This document shows positions 6,983 through 15,080 of a stretch of DNA of 64,000 nucleotides, one piece after another. Positions within the stretch are counted from its first letter, which is position 1; every line of letters begins with the position of its first letter. Under the pieces are notes generated by a model. That model worked only from the letters and a program-made list of their open reading frames with translations. It was not told the DNA's origin and searched no databases. Origin of the DNA: CAZNPW01 sp964575185 (GTDB lineage Bacteria; Pseudomonadota; Alphaproteobacteria; Rhodobacterales; Rhodobacteraceae); contig CAZNPW010000006.1 in NCBI GenBank assembly GCA_964575185.1, positions 24,865-88,864 on the forward strand, given 5' to 3'. A program made the position numbers and the translations under genes.

Positions 6983-8100
6983 GCGACGCGCTTGGCGCCC
7001 TCGGCCAGGGTGGCGAGCTTGGCCCAGGCGATCTCGGGATCGACCGCGCCGAAGCCCGCGAAGGTGCCGAAGCCGCAGTCGGACCCGGCGATGACGCGGT
7101 CGGTGCCGACCACGGCGGTGAAGCGTTCCAGCCGCTGGCGCACGAGGTCGGGGTGCTCGACGAAGTTGGTCGTGGTGTCGACCGCGCCGGGGACCAGCAC
7201 CTTGTCGTCGGGAATCTCCCCCGCGCGGTCGTGGAAGACCTGCCATTCGTGGCCGTGGCGCGGGTTGGCCGTCTCGAACAGGATGTAGCGCGCGGGCACC
7301 GACATCAGCAGCGGAAAGACCTTGGCCATGTCGATGTCGCAGACATGCGGGCCTTCGTAGTTGCCCCAGCAGATGTGGAGCCGGATGCGGTCCTGCGGCA
7401 AGCCGGCAAGCGCGTGGCGCAGCGCCGCGACGTGGGTTTCGGCGACGCGCAGGAAATCGTCGTCGGACAAGTGGGTGAAGAGCATGTGCCGGGACAGCGC
7501 GAGGTCGGGGCAGTCGAGCTGGAGGTCGAGGCCCGCGTCGAGGATGGTGCGGTATTCGTCGCGCATCGCGTCGGCGAGCGCGCCGAGGTAGTCCTCGCGC
7601 GTCGGGTAATGCGCGTTCTGCAAAAACAGGCTGATGACCCCGGGCGAGGCCGCGTTCATGAAGCCGCGCGTGGCCCCGTGCGCGGCCATGGCGGCCCTCA
7701 GGTGCGCGATGTCCTTCTGCAGCTCGCCCTGCCCCTTGCTCGCGACCGGGCCGGTGCATTGCGGGCGCGAGTAGGTGGGCGTGCCGCCCTGTTTCGCTAG
7801 CCGGTCGAGGAAAGAGGGGAACAGCTTCAGGTCGGCCGGCGCGTTGCGGGGGCTGTCGCCGGAAAAGCCCGTGTAGCGGTCCTTGACGTAGGTGGCGTAG
7901 CTGATCTTGGAGGTCTCGCCGTCCGCCACGATGTCGATCCCGGCCGCGACCTGGCGGCGCACGACATCCGCCACGTGGGCCGCCATGCAGGCGTCGAAGG
8001 CCGCCGCGTCATAGGCCTCGCCCCGTTCGCGGGCGAAGAGGAAGTCGACGACCGCCTGAGCGCGCGGCAGGGACCCGACGTGGGTGGCGAGAAGACTCAT
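6979..8100 (-). CDS. MetE C-terminal-domain-like zinc methyltransferase homologue
   Basis: 373 aa, corresponding only to the catalytic C-terminal barrel of cobalamin-independent methionine synthase (about 750 aa when complete). It opens with LLATHVGSLPR, a family hallmark. The zinc ligands seem conserved: H242 and C244 (HICWGN), E276 (FETAN) and C342 (GSDCGFG). Stand-alone homologues include epoxyalkane:coenzyme M transferases and methyl transferases of unknown substrate, so it need not make methionine. Both junctions are four-base overlaps (ATGA), placing it firmly in the operon with the SnoaL-like protein upstream and the hydrolase downstream. A role in demethylating the imported compound or activating it with a thiol is inference. 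Confidence 0.78.
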   Translation of the reverse strand: MSLLATHVGSLPRAQAVVDFLFARERGEAYDAAAFDACMAAHVADVVRRQVAAGIDIVADGETSKISYATYVKDRYTGFSGDSPRNAPADLKLFPSFLDRLAKQGGTPTYSRPQCTGPVASKGQGELQKDIAHLRAAMAAHGATRGFMNAASPGVISLFLQNAHYPTREDYLGALADAMRDEYRTILDAGLDLQLDCPDLALSRHMLFTHLSDDDFLRVAETHVAALRHALAGLPQDRIRLHICWGNYEGPHVCDIDMAKVFPLLMSVPARYILFETANPRHGHEWQVFHDRAGEIPDDKVLVPGAVDTTTNFVEHPDLVRQRLERFTAVVGTDRVIAGSDCGFGTFAGFGAVDPEIAWAKLATLAEGAKRVA

Positions 8101-9074
8101 GCGGCGGCTCCGTCGTGCTGGCCGGTGTGGAGGAGGATCTGCTTCCAGATCGCGATGTCGTCCCAGAGCGTGTATTCGCGCCGCAGGCCCCAGGGGCCGA
8201 ACTCGGCGTGGGTGATCCCCATGACGTGCACCTCGGCCCCGGTCGGCGGCCCCCAGGGCCCCCAGCCGTCGTGCCTGCCCGTGAGGCTCCACCGCACGGC
8301 GGCGCGGGGGGGCCAGTCGGGATCGGTGCGGCCGATGACGTGGTGGATGGCGAAGCGGGCCGAGGGGAAGGCGGAGCGCAGGCGCATCCATTCCTGTTCG
8401 GCGAAGGCGGGCTGCCAGCCGCCGCGCAGGCCCGGGTGCTCGGTGCGGACCGCGCGGTCGTATTCGCGCGGGATGACGGCGATGTCTTTCTCCATGATGG
8501 CCGTCAGGATCGCGGCCAGCCGCTGCCCGGCCGGGTGGTCGTTGCCGCGGCCCGTGTAGCGGCCCTGCACGTCGCGGTCGGGGTGGAAGGGCGGCTTCGG
8601 GTCGCGCGCGATGAGCGTGCGGGCATAGTCGGCCACGTCCCAGCCGAGCTGCTCCACCAGCCCGCGTCCGTCGCGCACCAGCCATTCGTCGTAGATCGCG
8701 TCGTCCTTCGCCGCGCAGTCGGCGATCGCGCGGATCGTCATGAAGCGGCCCGTCGCGTTGCCGTAGATGCCATGGCCCGTGTGGGTGCCGCTGCTGACCA
8801 GCCGGTGCGAGGAGAGGAAGCCCTGCCCGTCATCCTCGCCCGACCAGATCACGTCCTCGGCCAGAAGCGCGCGGTCGGGGAACTCGGCGAGCGTGGCGAG
8901 CGTGCCGTCGATCACCGGCTGGCGGCCCTGCGAGATGCCGAGCGGCAGGCGCATGATGACGTCGTCCGCATACCAGCGGTCGAGCGTGCGCAGGCCGCGG
9001 TCCTCCCAGATCTCTTTGGTGATCCTGATGATGTAGTCCGGGAAATCCCGGAAGGTCGGGTCGAAGCCCTTCAC
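8097..9074 (-). CDS. Tandem SnoaL-like (NTF2-fold) protein, paralogue 1
   Basis: 325 aa. I place the start at GTG 9074, which overlaps the LacI stop as GTGA, matches the four-base overlaps elsewhere in this operon, and aligns VKGFDP with MQGFDP of paralogue 3; an ATG at 9095 is possible. Two SnoaL/ester-cyclase-like halves are visible (about residues 10-150 and 175-320). The second contains TGRHDGWGPWGPPTGAE and HAEFGPWGLRREYTL. Clear similarity to paralogue 3 includes EDVIWSGE, FLSSHRL, DDAI.DEWL and GRGNDN/DHP. Similar folds act as cyclases, dehydratases or isomerases with small ligands. No catalytic role can be assigned. Confidence 0.75.
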   Translation of the reverse strand: MKGFDPTFRDFPDYIIRITKEIWEDRGLRTLDRWYADDVIMRLPLGISQGRQPVIDGTLATLAEFPDRALLAEDVIWSGEDDGQGFLSSHRLVSSGTHTGHGIYGNATGRFMTIRAIADCAAKDDAIYDEWLVRDGRGLVEQLGWDVADYARTLIARDPKPPFHPDRDVQGRYTGRGNDHPAGQRLAAILTAIMEKDIAVIPREYDRAVRTEHPGLRGGWQPAFAEQEWMRLRSAFPSARFAIHHVIGRTDPDWPPRAAVRWSLTGRHDGWGPWGPPTGAEVHVMGITHAEFGPWGLRREYTLWDDIAIWKQILLHTGQHDGAAA

Positions 9075-10093
9075 GCCTGCACTCCTTCGTTCCATCCGTC
9101 GGGCCGTCGGGCCGATCCGCGCAGGACCAGCGGCCCGTCGATCCGGACCTTGTGGGGCGCGTGGTCGCCCTCGATCTGGCCGAGCAGCATCTCGACCGTC
9201 GCCTCGACCATCCGCCGCACCGGCTGGCGGATCGTCGTCAGGTCGTAGGCCCCCCAGGCCGCCATCGGCACGTCGTCGTAGCCGACGACCGACACGTCGC
9301 CCGGCACCGACAGGCCCATCGCGCCGCGCAGCACGTCCATCACGGCGAAGGCCATGTGGTCGTTGCCGACGAAGATGGCGTCGGGCCGCGCGCGCATGAT
9401 CTCGGGCGTGATGCGGGCGCAGACCTCGCGGTCGTACATCCCGTCGATCACCGCCACCGGGTCCAGCCCCGCCGCCGCCATCGCGGCGCGGAAGCCCTGC
9501 GCCCGGTCGCGGCCGGTGGACGATCCCTGCCAGCCCGTCACATGCGCGATGCGCCGGTGGCCGCCCGCGATGAGGAACTCGGTCGCGCGCCGGGCACCCG
9601 CGAAGTTGTCCGACGTGACCTCGGACAGCCGCGCATCGTCCTGGCCGCGGTTGAACATCACGACCGGGATGCCCGCCGCATCGCAGCGCGCGGTCAGGTC
9701 GTTCGACATGGCGACGCTCGCGGTGATGATGCCGTCGACCTGGTAGTCGAGCAGTTCCTGCATCACCCCCGGCACGGCCTCGGTCGCGTTGCCCGCCATG
9801 AAGACCAGGATGTGGTAGCCGCGCGCCTGCAGCGCCTTGGACAGAAGCTCCAGCGCCACCGGGTAGAAGGGGTTTTCGAGGTAGGCCACGACCAGCCCGA
9901 TCATCCGCGTGCGCCCGGTGATGAGGCTGCGCGCCAGCACGTTCGGCCGGTAGCCGAGCTCTGCCGCCGCAGCGCGGACCTTGGCCGCCGTCTCGGCGCT
10001 TGCGGAGGCACCCGAGAACACCCGGCTGACCGCCGACTGGCTGACGCCCGCGCGCCGGGCGACCTGGATCGAGGTGATCTTTTCGCCTGCCAT
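9071..10093 (-). CDS. LacI-family transcriptional repressor
   Basis: 340 aa. The N-terminal HTH (about residues 6-30, ITSIQVARRAGVSQSAVSRV) and hinge helix (LGYRPNVLARSL) are classic LacI features. The remainder is a type 1 periplasmic-binding-like effector domain, with IGLVVAYLENPFYP and GYDDVPMAAWGAYDLT signatures. It lies 4 bp after the SDR gene and overlaps the SnoaL-like gene, so it is co-transcribed with the pathway it likely controls. Four LacI-type operator candidates of the form TTGCAANCGNTTGCAA occur at 10956, 11029, 17071 and 17179, exactly in the two divergent promoter regions of the island. Confidence 0.9.
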   Translation of the reverse strand: MAGEKITSIQVARRAGVSQSAVSRVFSGASASAETAAKVRAAAAELGYRPNVLARSLITGRTRMIGLVVAYLENPFYPVALELLSKALQARGYHILVFMAGNATEAVPGVMQELLDYQVDGIITASVAMSNDLTARCDAAGIPVVMFNRGQDDARLSEVTSDNFAGARRATEFLIAGGHRRIAHVTGWQGSSTGRDRAQGFRAAMAAAGLDPVAVIDGMYDREVCARITPEIMRARPDAIFVGNDHMAFAVMDVLRGAMGLSVPGDVSVVGYDDVPMAAWGAYDLTTIRQPVRRMVEATVEMLLGQIEGDHAPHKVRIDGPLVLRGSARRPDGWNEGVQA

Positions 10094-10097
10094 GGGG

Positions 10098-10847
10098 CTA
10101 CTCCGCCGTCCAGCCGCCGTCGACCATCAGCGCGGTCCCGGTGACGAGCGCGCCCGCGTCGCCGGCGAGGAACACGACGGGGCCCATGATGTCGGTCACC
10201 TCGCCCAGCCGGCCGAGCTTGATCCTGGCCTCGATCCAGGCGCGCCGGGCGGGGTCGCGCAGGGTCGGTTCGGCGAGCGGGGTGCGGATGAAGGTCGGGC
10301 AGAGCGTGTTGACGCGGATGCCGCGGGGGCCCCATTCGATCGCCATGGCCTTGGTCATGCCTTCGAGCGCGTGCTTCGTCGCGCAGTAGACCGCGCGGTC
10401 GGGGCCGCCGACGTGGCCCATCTGCGAGGAGATGTTGATGAGGCTGCCGGGTCGGTCCGCCGCGATCAGGCCCCGCGCGACCTCGCGCGTCAGGAAGTAG
10501 GCCGCGCGCAGGTTCAGGGCCATGGCGGCGTCGTAGTCGGCCGGCGTGGTGGCAAGCGCGGGGGCGTGGCGGGCGAGGCCCGCGCTGTTCACCAGGATGT
10601 CGAAGGGGCCGTGCTCTTCCACCGCTCGCGCGGTCGCGTCGAGGTCGGTGATGTCGAGCGGCAGGGCCGTGCCGCCGACGGCCTCGGCGACCGCGGCGAG
10701 GTCGCCGGCGCGCCGGGCTACCAGTGTCACCTGCGCCCCGGCCTGCGCGAGGGCCGCCGCGGCGGCGAGGCCGATGCCCGACGACGCCCCGGTCACCAGC
10801 GCGCGGCGGCCATCCAGGCGGAAGCTGGGGGTTTCGGGAAGCTGCAT
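10098..10847 (-). CDS. Short-chain dehydrogenase/reductase (SDR)
   Basis: 249 aa, classical SDR length. The cofactor motif is TGASSGIG (19-26), the structural motif NSAG (87-90), the catalytic serine S140 or S141 (INISSQMG), and the YxxxK pair Y154/K158 (YCATK). The C-terminal MVDGGW is typical. It likely oxidises a hydroxyl group of the pathway compound with NAD(P). It is the first gene of the operon SDR-lacI-SnoaL-MetE-like-hydrolase-aminotransferase-agmatinase-DUF1499, reading away from the operator-bearing region at 10848-11087. Confidence 0.88.
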   Translation of the reverse strand: MQLPETPSFRLDGRRALVTGASSGIGLAAAAALAQAGAQVTLVARRAGDLAAVAEAVGGTALPLDITDLDATARAVEEHGPFDILVNSAGLARHAPALATTPADYDAAMALNLRAAYFLTREVARGLIAADRPGSLINISSQMGHVGGPDRAVYCATKHALEGMTKAMAIEWGPRGIRVNTLCPTFIRTPLAEPTLRDPARRAWIEARIKLGRLGEVTDIMGPVVFLAGDAGALVTGTALMVDGGWTAE

Positions 10848-10955
10848 CAGCCGCACCCCTGGTCGGGGGTCGGGTGGTGTCGGGCGGATGGCGGATCGGC
10901 GGGCATGGCTTCCCTTGCGCGCCGGGCACGGGCGGCAGGGGGCAGGATAGAGGTG

Positions 10956-10971
10956 CTGAATACGATTGCAA
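10956..10971. promoter_or_regulatory. Candidate LacI-type operator O1
   Basis: CTGAATACGATTGCAA, centred on CG, matches 11 of the 14 fixed positions of the palindrome TTGCAANCGNTTGCAA inferred from O4. The right half-site TTGCAA is perfect. LacI-family operators characteristically have this central CpG symmetry. Confidence 0.55.
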
Positions 10972-11028
10972 CCCACTTTGCCCCGCCGCCGGACATCCGG
11001 ACGCGCCGCGGACGTCTGCGCTTTGCGG

Positions 11029-11044
11029 TTGCATACGCTTTCAC
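11029..11044. promoter_or_regulatory. Candidate LacI-type operator O2
   Basis: TTGCATACGCTTTCAC, again centred on CG, matches 11 of the 14 fixed positions of TTGCAANCGNTTGCAA. It lies 44 bp before the start codon of SnoaL-like paralogue 2, a position where a repressor would block its transcription. Confidence 0.55.
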
Positions 11045-11087
11045 TTCCGGCATCCTGCCCCCGACCCCCTGCGAAAGGACCCCCGTG

Positions 11088-12188
11088 ATGGCCGACGACC
11101 CCGCCCCCGCCGACCCCGTGCTGCAGGTCGAACGGCGCGACTACACCCAGCTCGCCCCCGAAGGCCGCGCCCGGGTGCAGCCGATGCGGGGGTTCGACGA
11201 CATCTACACCGACATCGTCGACTACATCGTGCGCTGCACCCACCGCATCTGGGACGAGCGCGACATCGGCCTGATCTACAGCCATTACACGCACAACTGC
11301 GTGCTGTATGGCACGCTCGGCACGCTCTACACGCGCGAGGCGGTGGTGCAGGACACGATCCAGCGGTTGGTGAGCTTTCCCGAACGGCGGGGGATGGCGA
11401 CGCAGGTGATCTGGCGGGGGGACGAGGATGCGGGGTTCTACACCTCGCACCTGGTGACCGGCACAGGGCGGCACACGCAGGCCGGGCACCTCGGCCAGCC
11501 CACGGGGCGGGTCTTCACCAGCCGCACCATCGCCGACTGCATGATCCACGAGAACAGGATCTACCGCGAATGGGTGGTGGCCGAGACGCTGACCATCCTG
11601 CAGCAGCTCGGGATCGACGCGCAGGCGCATGCCGACCGGCTCGCGGCGGCGCTGCACGCCAGGGGGGTGGTGAACCTCGACATCGGCGAAAACCGGCGGC
11701 TTCTGGGGCAGTATCCGCCCGAGACGGACCCGGACCTGAGCCTTGCGCACGACGACAGCGAGGCCGAGGTGCTAGCTTCGATGCACGAGATCTGGAACCG
11801 GCGGATGTTCGGCACCATCGCGCGGGTCTATGCGCCGACCTGCCTGTACCACGGGCCGCTGCTGGTGGAGACCTACGGGCAGGCGGCGGTGATCCACCAG
11901 ACGCTGGGCCTCGTGGGCTCGATCCCCGATGCGGCGTGGATGCCGCAGCATGTGTGCTCGACGCCCTGCGAGGAAGGCGGCGTGAAGGTCGCGATCCGCT
12001 GGGTGCTGGAGGGGCACCATCTGGGCCACGGCATCCTGCTCGCGCTCGGCGCGCCCACCGGGCACCGGGTGCAGCTGAGCGGGATCAGCCATTACCACGT
12101 CAAGGACAGGCGGATCGTCGACGAATGGCGCGTCTATGACGAGCTGCAGCCGATGGTGCAGGTGCGCCTGTCCGCGCTCGCGGCATGA
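11088..12188 (+). CDS. Tandem SnoaL-like (NTF2-fold) protein, paralogue 2
   Basis: 366 aa from ATG 11088 with AAAGGA 8 bp upstream; an in-frame GTG at 11085 is possible. It is more divergent than paralogues 1 and 3 but keeps the two-domain plan. The first half has DYIVRCTHRIWDERD, QVIWRGDEDAGFYTSHLV, TGRVFTSRTIADC and NRIYREWVV; the second half has ASMHEIWNRRMFG, VLEGHHLGHGILLALGAPTG and DEWRVYDE. It reads away from the LacI operators and overlaps the amidase gene by ATGA. As a likely small-molecule-binding isomerase, hydratase or cyclase it could act on the same compound family as its paralogues; this is inference. Confidence 0.75.
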   Translation: MADDPAPADPVLQVERRDYTQLAPEGRARVQPMRGFDDIYTDIVDYIVRCTHRIWDERDIGLIYSHYTHNCVLYGTLGTLYTREAVVQDTIQRLVSFPERRGMATQVIWRGDEDAGFYTSHLVTGTGRHTQAGHLGQPTGRVFTSRTIADCMIHENRIYREWVVAETLTILQQLGIDAQAHADRLAAALHARGVVNLDIGENRRLLGQYPPETDPDLSLAHDDSEAEVLASMHEIWNRRMFGTIARVYAPTCLYHGPLLVETYGQAAVIHQTLGLVGSIPDAAWMPQHVCSTPCEEGGVKVAIRWVLEGHHLGHGILLALGAPTGHRVQLSGISHYHVKDRRIVDEWRVYDELQPMVQVRLSALAA

Positions 12189-13729
12189 CGGAGGGCGAGC
12201 TGGCCCGCCGGCTGGACGCGGCCGGGCTGACGGTCGGGCCGGAGGAGATGGCGCAGGTGCTGGCCGTGGCGCGCCATCTGCGCGGGGCGGTGGCGCTGGT
12301 CGCGGCGGCGGATGCCGCGGCCCTGGTGGCGGCCGGTCGCGGCGGCGATTCGGGGGGCTTCCTTTCCCCCGGCGGGGGAGGGACGGGGTGGGGGGGCCTG
12401 CCGCCGGTCGATGAGGCCCGGGCCGCGCTGCGCGACGGTTCGCTGACCGCCGAGGGACTTCTCGACCTGCACCTGCAGGCCATCGCCGCGCGCGACGGGG
12501 TGACGCGGGCCATCTGGCACCTCGACGAACCGGCCGCGCGGGCGGCGGCGCGGGCAGTGGATGCGGCGCTGGCGCGGGGCGAGGACCCGGGGCCGCTCGG
12601 CGGGCTTCCGGTGGCGGTCAAGGACACGATCGACGTCGCGGGGATGCCCACGACGCACGGCTCGGCGCTGTTCGGGGGCGTGGCGGCGGAGGACGCGCCG
12701 GTGGTCGCGCGGCTGCGGGCGGCGGGGGCGATCGTCCTTGCCAAGGTCGCGACCTATGACCTGGGCACGGTCGGGCCGTCCTTCGACCTGCCGCACCCGC
12801 CCGCGCGCAACCCGTGGAACGAAGGCCACATCACCGGCGGGTCGTCGTCGGGCTCGGCGGCGGCGGTGGCGGGGGGCCTCGTGCGGCTCGCGCTCGGGTC
12901 CGACACGGCGGGGTCGATCCGCGCGCCCGCGGCCTATTGCGGCTGCGTCGGGCTGAAGCCGACGGCGGGCGCGCTGCCCGGCGGCGGGGTGCTGTCGCTG
13001 GCCCCGAGCCTCGACAGCGTGGGGCCGATGGGCGCGCGCGTGGCGGATGTGGCGGCGCTGTGGGATGCGCTGGCGGGGACGATGACGGACCTCGCGCCGC
13101 GCCCGCTGCGGGTGGCCTATGCGCGCGACTGGGTCGCGGGCGATCCGGCCTGCGATCCGGGCGTGATCCGCGCGCTGGATGACGCGGCGGGGGTCTTCAC
13201 CCTGGCGGGGGCCGGGTTGCACCAGGCCACCCTGCCCGACTACGCGCTGATGGAGGGCGTGGGTGCGGTGATCCTGCACGCCGAGGGGCTGGACCTGCAC
13301 CGCCCGCACATGGCCCGGCGCGAGGCGCGGCACGGGGCGCAGAGCTACCTGTCGCTCGCCGCGGGCGTGGCGCTGGACGCGGGCGACGCGGAGGCCGCGC
13401 GGGCGCTGGTCGCGCCGCTGCGGGCGGCGGTGGATGCGGCGCTGGCGGGGGCCGACGTGCTGGTCACCGCGACCACGCTGACCCCCGCGCCGCCCGTCGC
13501 GGCCTTCGCGAAGGGGTCGGTCTGGACGCCGATGCGCACGCTGCCGTTCAACGTGACGGGGCACCCGGCGATCAGCGTGCCCTGCGGGTTTTCCGGCGGC
13601 CTGCCGCTGGGCTTGCAGATCGTGGCCCGGCATGGTGCCGAGGCCACCCTTCTGCGCGCCGCGGCGCTGTTCGAGGCCGTGACCGACCACGCGGCGCAGG
13701 TGCCGCCAATGTCCCCGCCCCGGACCTGA
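12185..13729 (+). CDS. Amidase-signature hydrolase with fused AtzG-like N-terminus
   Basis: 514 aa. The amidase core starts near residue 72 and has the Ser-cisSer-Lys triad: K146 (VAVKDTID), S220-S222 (GGSSSGSAAA) and S244 (SDTAGSIRAPA). Residues 1-45 (LARRLDAAGLTVGPEEMAQV and following) resemble AtzG/DUF4089, normally a separate small partner of AtzE-type amidases. The linker at residues 52-73 is Gly-rich and is encoded by a CCCCCGGCGGGGG-type palindrome, looking like a former intergenic element. The last codons and the stop (13727-13729) lie in another inverted repeat. It probably hydrolyses an amide or ureido bond of the imported compound. Coupled to paralogue 2 by ATGA. Confidence 0.85.
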   Translation: MTEGELARRLDAAGLTVGPEEMAQVLAVARHLRGAVALVAAADAAALVAAGRGGDSGGFLSPGGGGTGWGGLPPVDEARAALRDGSLTAEGLLDLHLQAIAARDGVTRAIWHLDEPAARAAARAVDAALARGEDPGPLGGLPVAVKDTIDVAGMPTTHGSALFGGVAAEDAPVVARLRAAGAIVLAKVATYDLGTVGPSFDLPHPPARNPWNEGHITGGSSSGSAAAVAGGLVRLALGSDTAGSIRAPAAYCGCVGLKPTAGALPGGGVLSLAPSLDSVGPMGARVADVAALWDALAGTMTDLAPRPLRVAYARDWVAGDPACDPGVIRALDDAAGVFTLAGAGLHQATLPDYALMEGVGAVILHAEGLDLHRPHMARREARHGAQSYLSLAAGVALDAGDAEAARALVAPLRAAVDAALAGADVLVTATTLTPAPPVAAFAKGSVWTPMRTLPFNVTGHPAISVPCGFSGGLPLGLQIVARHGAEATLLRAAALFEAVTDHAAQVPPMSPPRT

Positions 13730-13793
13730 TCCGGGGCCTCCCTCGGCACCCGCACGGCGCGTGAGGCAGGAGGTCCCGGCTCAGGGCCGGGAC
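13718..13793. repeat. Two inverted repeats between amidase and HisD-like genes
   Basis: CCCCGG-ACCTGAT-CCGGGG (13718-13736) carries the amidase stop codon in its loop. GTCCCGGC-TCAGG-GCCGGGAC (13773-13793) carries the stop (13781-13783) and last codons of the HisD-like gene on the other strand. Both belong to the interspersed GC-palindrome family seen throughout the window, and may terminate both convergent transcripts. Confidence 0.75.
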
Positions 13794-15070
13794 GGGGTGT
13801 CCCGGCCGGCCTGAAGCCGCTCCAGCCGCAGGGCGGCGGCGCGGCGGTGGCCCTCCAGCCCCTCGGAAGCGCTTTGCCGGACCGCCGCCGGGGCGACGGC
13901 GAGGACGCCTTCGGGGGTCATCCACTGGTGCGTCGCGACTTTCAGGTAGGACCCCACCCACAGCCCGCCGGTATAGCGCCCCGCGCCCATCGTCGGCAGC
14001 GTGTGGTTGGTGCCCGAGTTCTTGTCGGAATAGACGACGCTCGCGAGCGTTCCGATGAAGAGCGAGCCGTAGTTGGTGAGGCGCTGCGAGAAGGCCATGG
14101 CGTCGGCGGTGTGGACCTGCAGGTGTTCGGCGGCGATGGCGTCGGCATAGGCGATCATCGCGGCCTCGTCCGCGGCCACCGCGATCTCGCCCTGCGCCTC
14201 CCATGACGGCCGCGCGACGTGGGCGGTAGACAGGGTGGCAAGCTGGCGCTCCACCTCCGCCAGCACCGCCTGCCCCAGCGCGCGGTCGGTGGTGATGAGG
14301 CCCACGCGCGTGCGGGGGTCGTGTTCGGCCTGGGCGAGCATGTCGGTCGCGAGCATCTCGGCATCCGCCGTGCCGTCGGCCACGGTATAGATCTCGGACG
14401 GGCCGGCGAGCTGGTCGATGCCGACGGGGCCGAAGACCTGGCGCTTGGCTTCGTTCACGAAGGCATTGCCGGGGCCGACGATCTTGTCGACGCGCGGCAC
14501 ATTTTCGGTGCCGAAGGCCATGGCGGCGATGGCCTGCGCGCCGCCGATGCGGAAGATGCGGTCGGCCCCCGACAGGTGGCAGCCCGCGACCATGGCGGGG
14601 TGGGCGTTGGGCGGCAGGCAGGCCACGACCTCCCCCACGCCCGCGACCTTGGCCGGGACGATGGTCATCACCGGGGCGGACAGCAGCGGAAACCGCCCGC
14701 CGGGGACGTAACAGCCGACCCGGCCGATGGGGATCACGCGGTGGCCGAGGTGGACGCCGGGGCGGATTTCCACCTCGAGCGGCAGGATGGTCGCCCGCTG
14801 CGCCTGCGCGAAGGCGCGGACGTTGGCGATGGCGAACTCGGTGTCCGCGCGGGTCTGCGGGTCGAGCGCGGCGACGGCGGCGGCGCGGTCGGCGGCGGAG
14901 ACCTCGAGCGCCTCGGGCACCGCGCCGTCGAAGCGGACGGAAAAGTCGCGCACCGCCGCGTCGCCGCGCGCGCGCACCCCGGCCAGCACCTCGGCCACGG
15001 TGGCCGCGACCGCGGCCATGTCGCCGCCCGCGGCCCCCTGCGGCCGCTTGATCCAGTCGATCCCCCGCAC
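13781..15070 (-). CDS. Histidinol-dehydrogenase-family protein (HpsN-like)
   Basis: 429 aa from GTG 15070. Zinc and catalytic residues of the HisD family are kept: Q247 and H250 (LAQAEHDP), E315-H316 (AEHLQ), D349 (YSDKNSG) and H408 (LEGH). Real HisD has a variable stretch before its C-terminus; here it reads NHTLPTMGAGRYTGGLWVG, which I associate with HpsN-type sulfopropanediol 3-dehydrogenases and other catabolic HisD paralogues rather than histidine synthesis. No his genes are near. It should oxidise a primary alcohol to an acid in two NAD-dependent steps. The operon is SnoaL-3, bicupin, then this gene, 10 bp apart. Confidence 0.85.
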   Translation of the reverse strand: MRGIDWIKRPQGAAGGDMAAVAATVAEVLAGVRARGDAAVRDFSVRFDGAVPEALEVSAADRAAAVAALDPQTRADTEFAIANVRAFAQAQRATILPLEVEIRPGVHLGHRVIPIGRVGCYVPGGRFPLLSAPVMTIVPAKVAGVGEVVACLPPNAHPAMVAGCHLSGADRIFRIGGAQAIAAMAFGTENVPRVDKIVGPGNAFVNEAKRQVFGPVGIDQLAGPSEIYTVADGTADAEMLATDMLAQAEHDPRTRVGLITTDRALGQAVLAEVERQLATLSTAHVARPSWEAQGEIAVAADEAAMIAYADAIAAEHLQVHTADAMAFSQRLTNYGSLFIGTLASVVYSDKNSGTNHTLPTMGAGRYTGGLWVGSYLKVATHQWMTPEGVLAVAPAAVRQSASEGLEGHRRAAALRLERLQAGRDTPSRP

Positions 15071-15080
15071 GCCCGTCCCC

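Larger units (their letters stand above)
10848..11087. promoter_or_regulatory. Divergent promoter region between SDR and SnoaL-like paralogue 2
   Basis: 240 bp without a gene. It holds two LacI-type operator candidates (listed separately) 73 bp apart and a ribosome binding site AAAGGA at 11074-11079 for the plus-strand gene. Its part around 10950-11045 is the least GC-rich, as expected for promoters. The arrangement suggests one repressor could close both outward promoters, perhaps by looping. Confidence 0.6.

Noticed and set aside
4709..7288. 859-codon plus-strand open frame
   Set aside because: Antisense to the agmatinase, aminotransferase and hydrolase genes, all of which have intact active-site motifs on the other strand.
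13781..15070. Calling this gene hisD for histidine biosynthesis
   Set aside because: No his genes are nearby, it lies in a LacI-controlled catabolic unit, and the C-terminal signature is HpsN-like.
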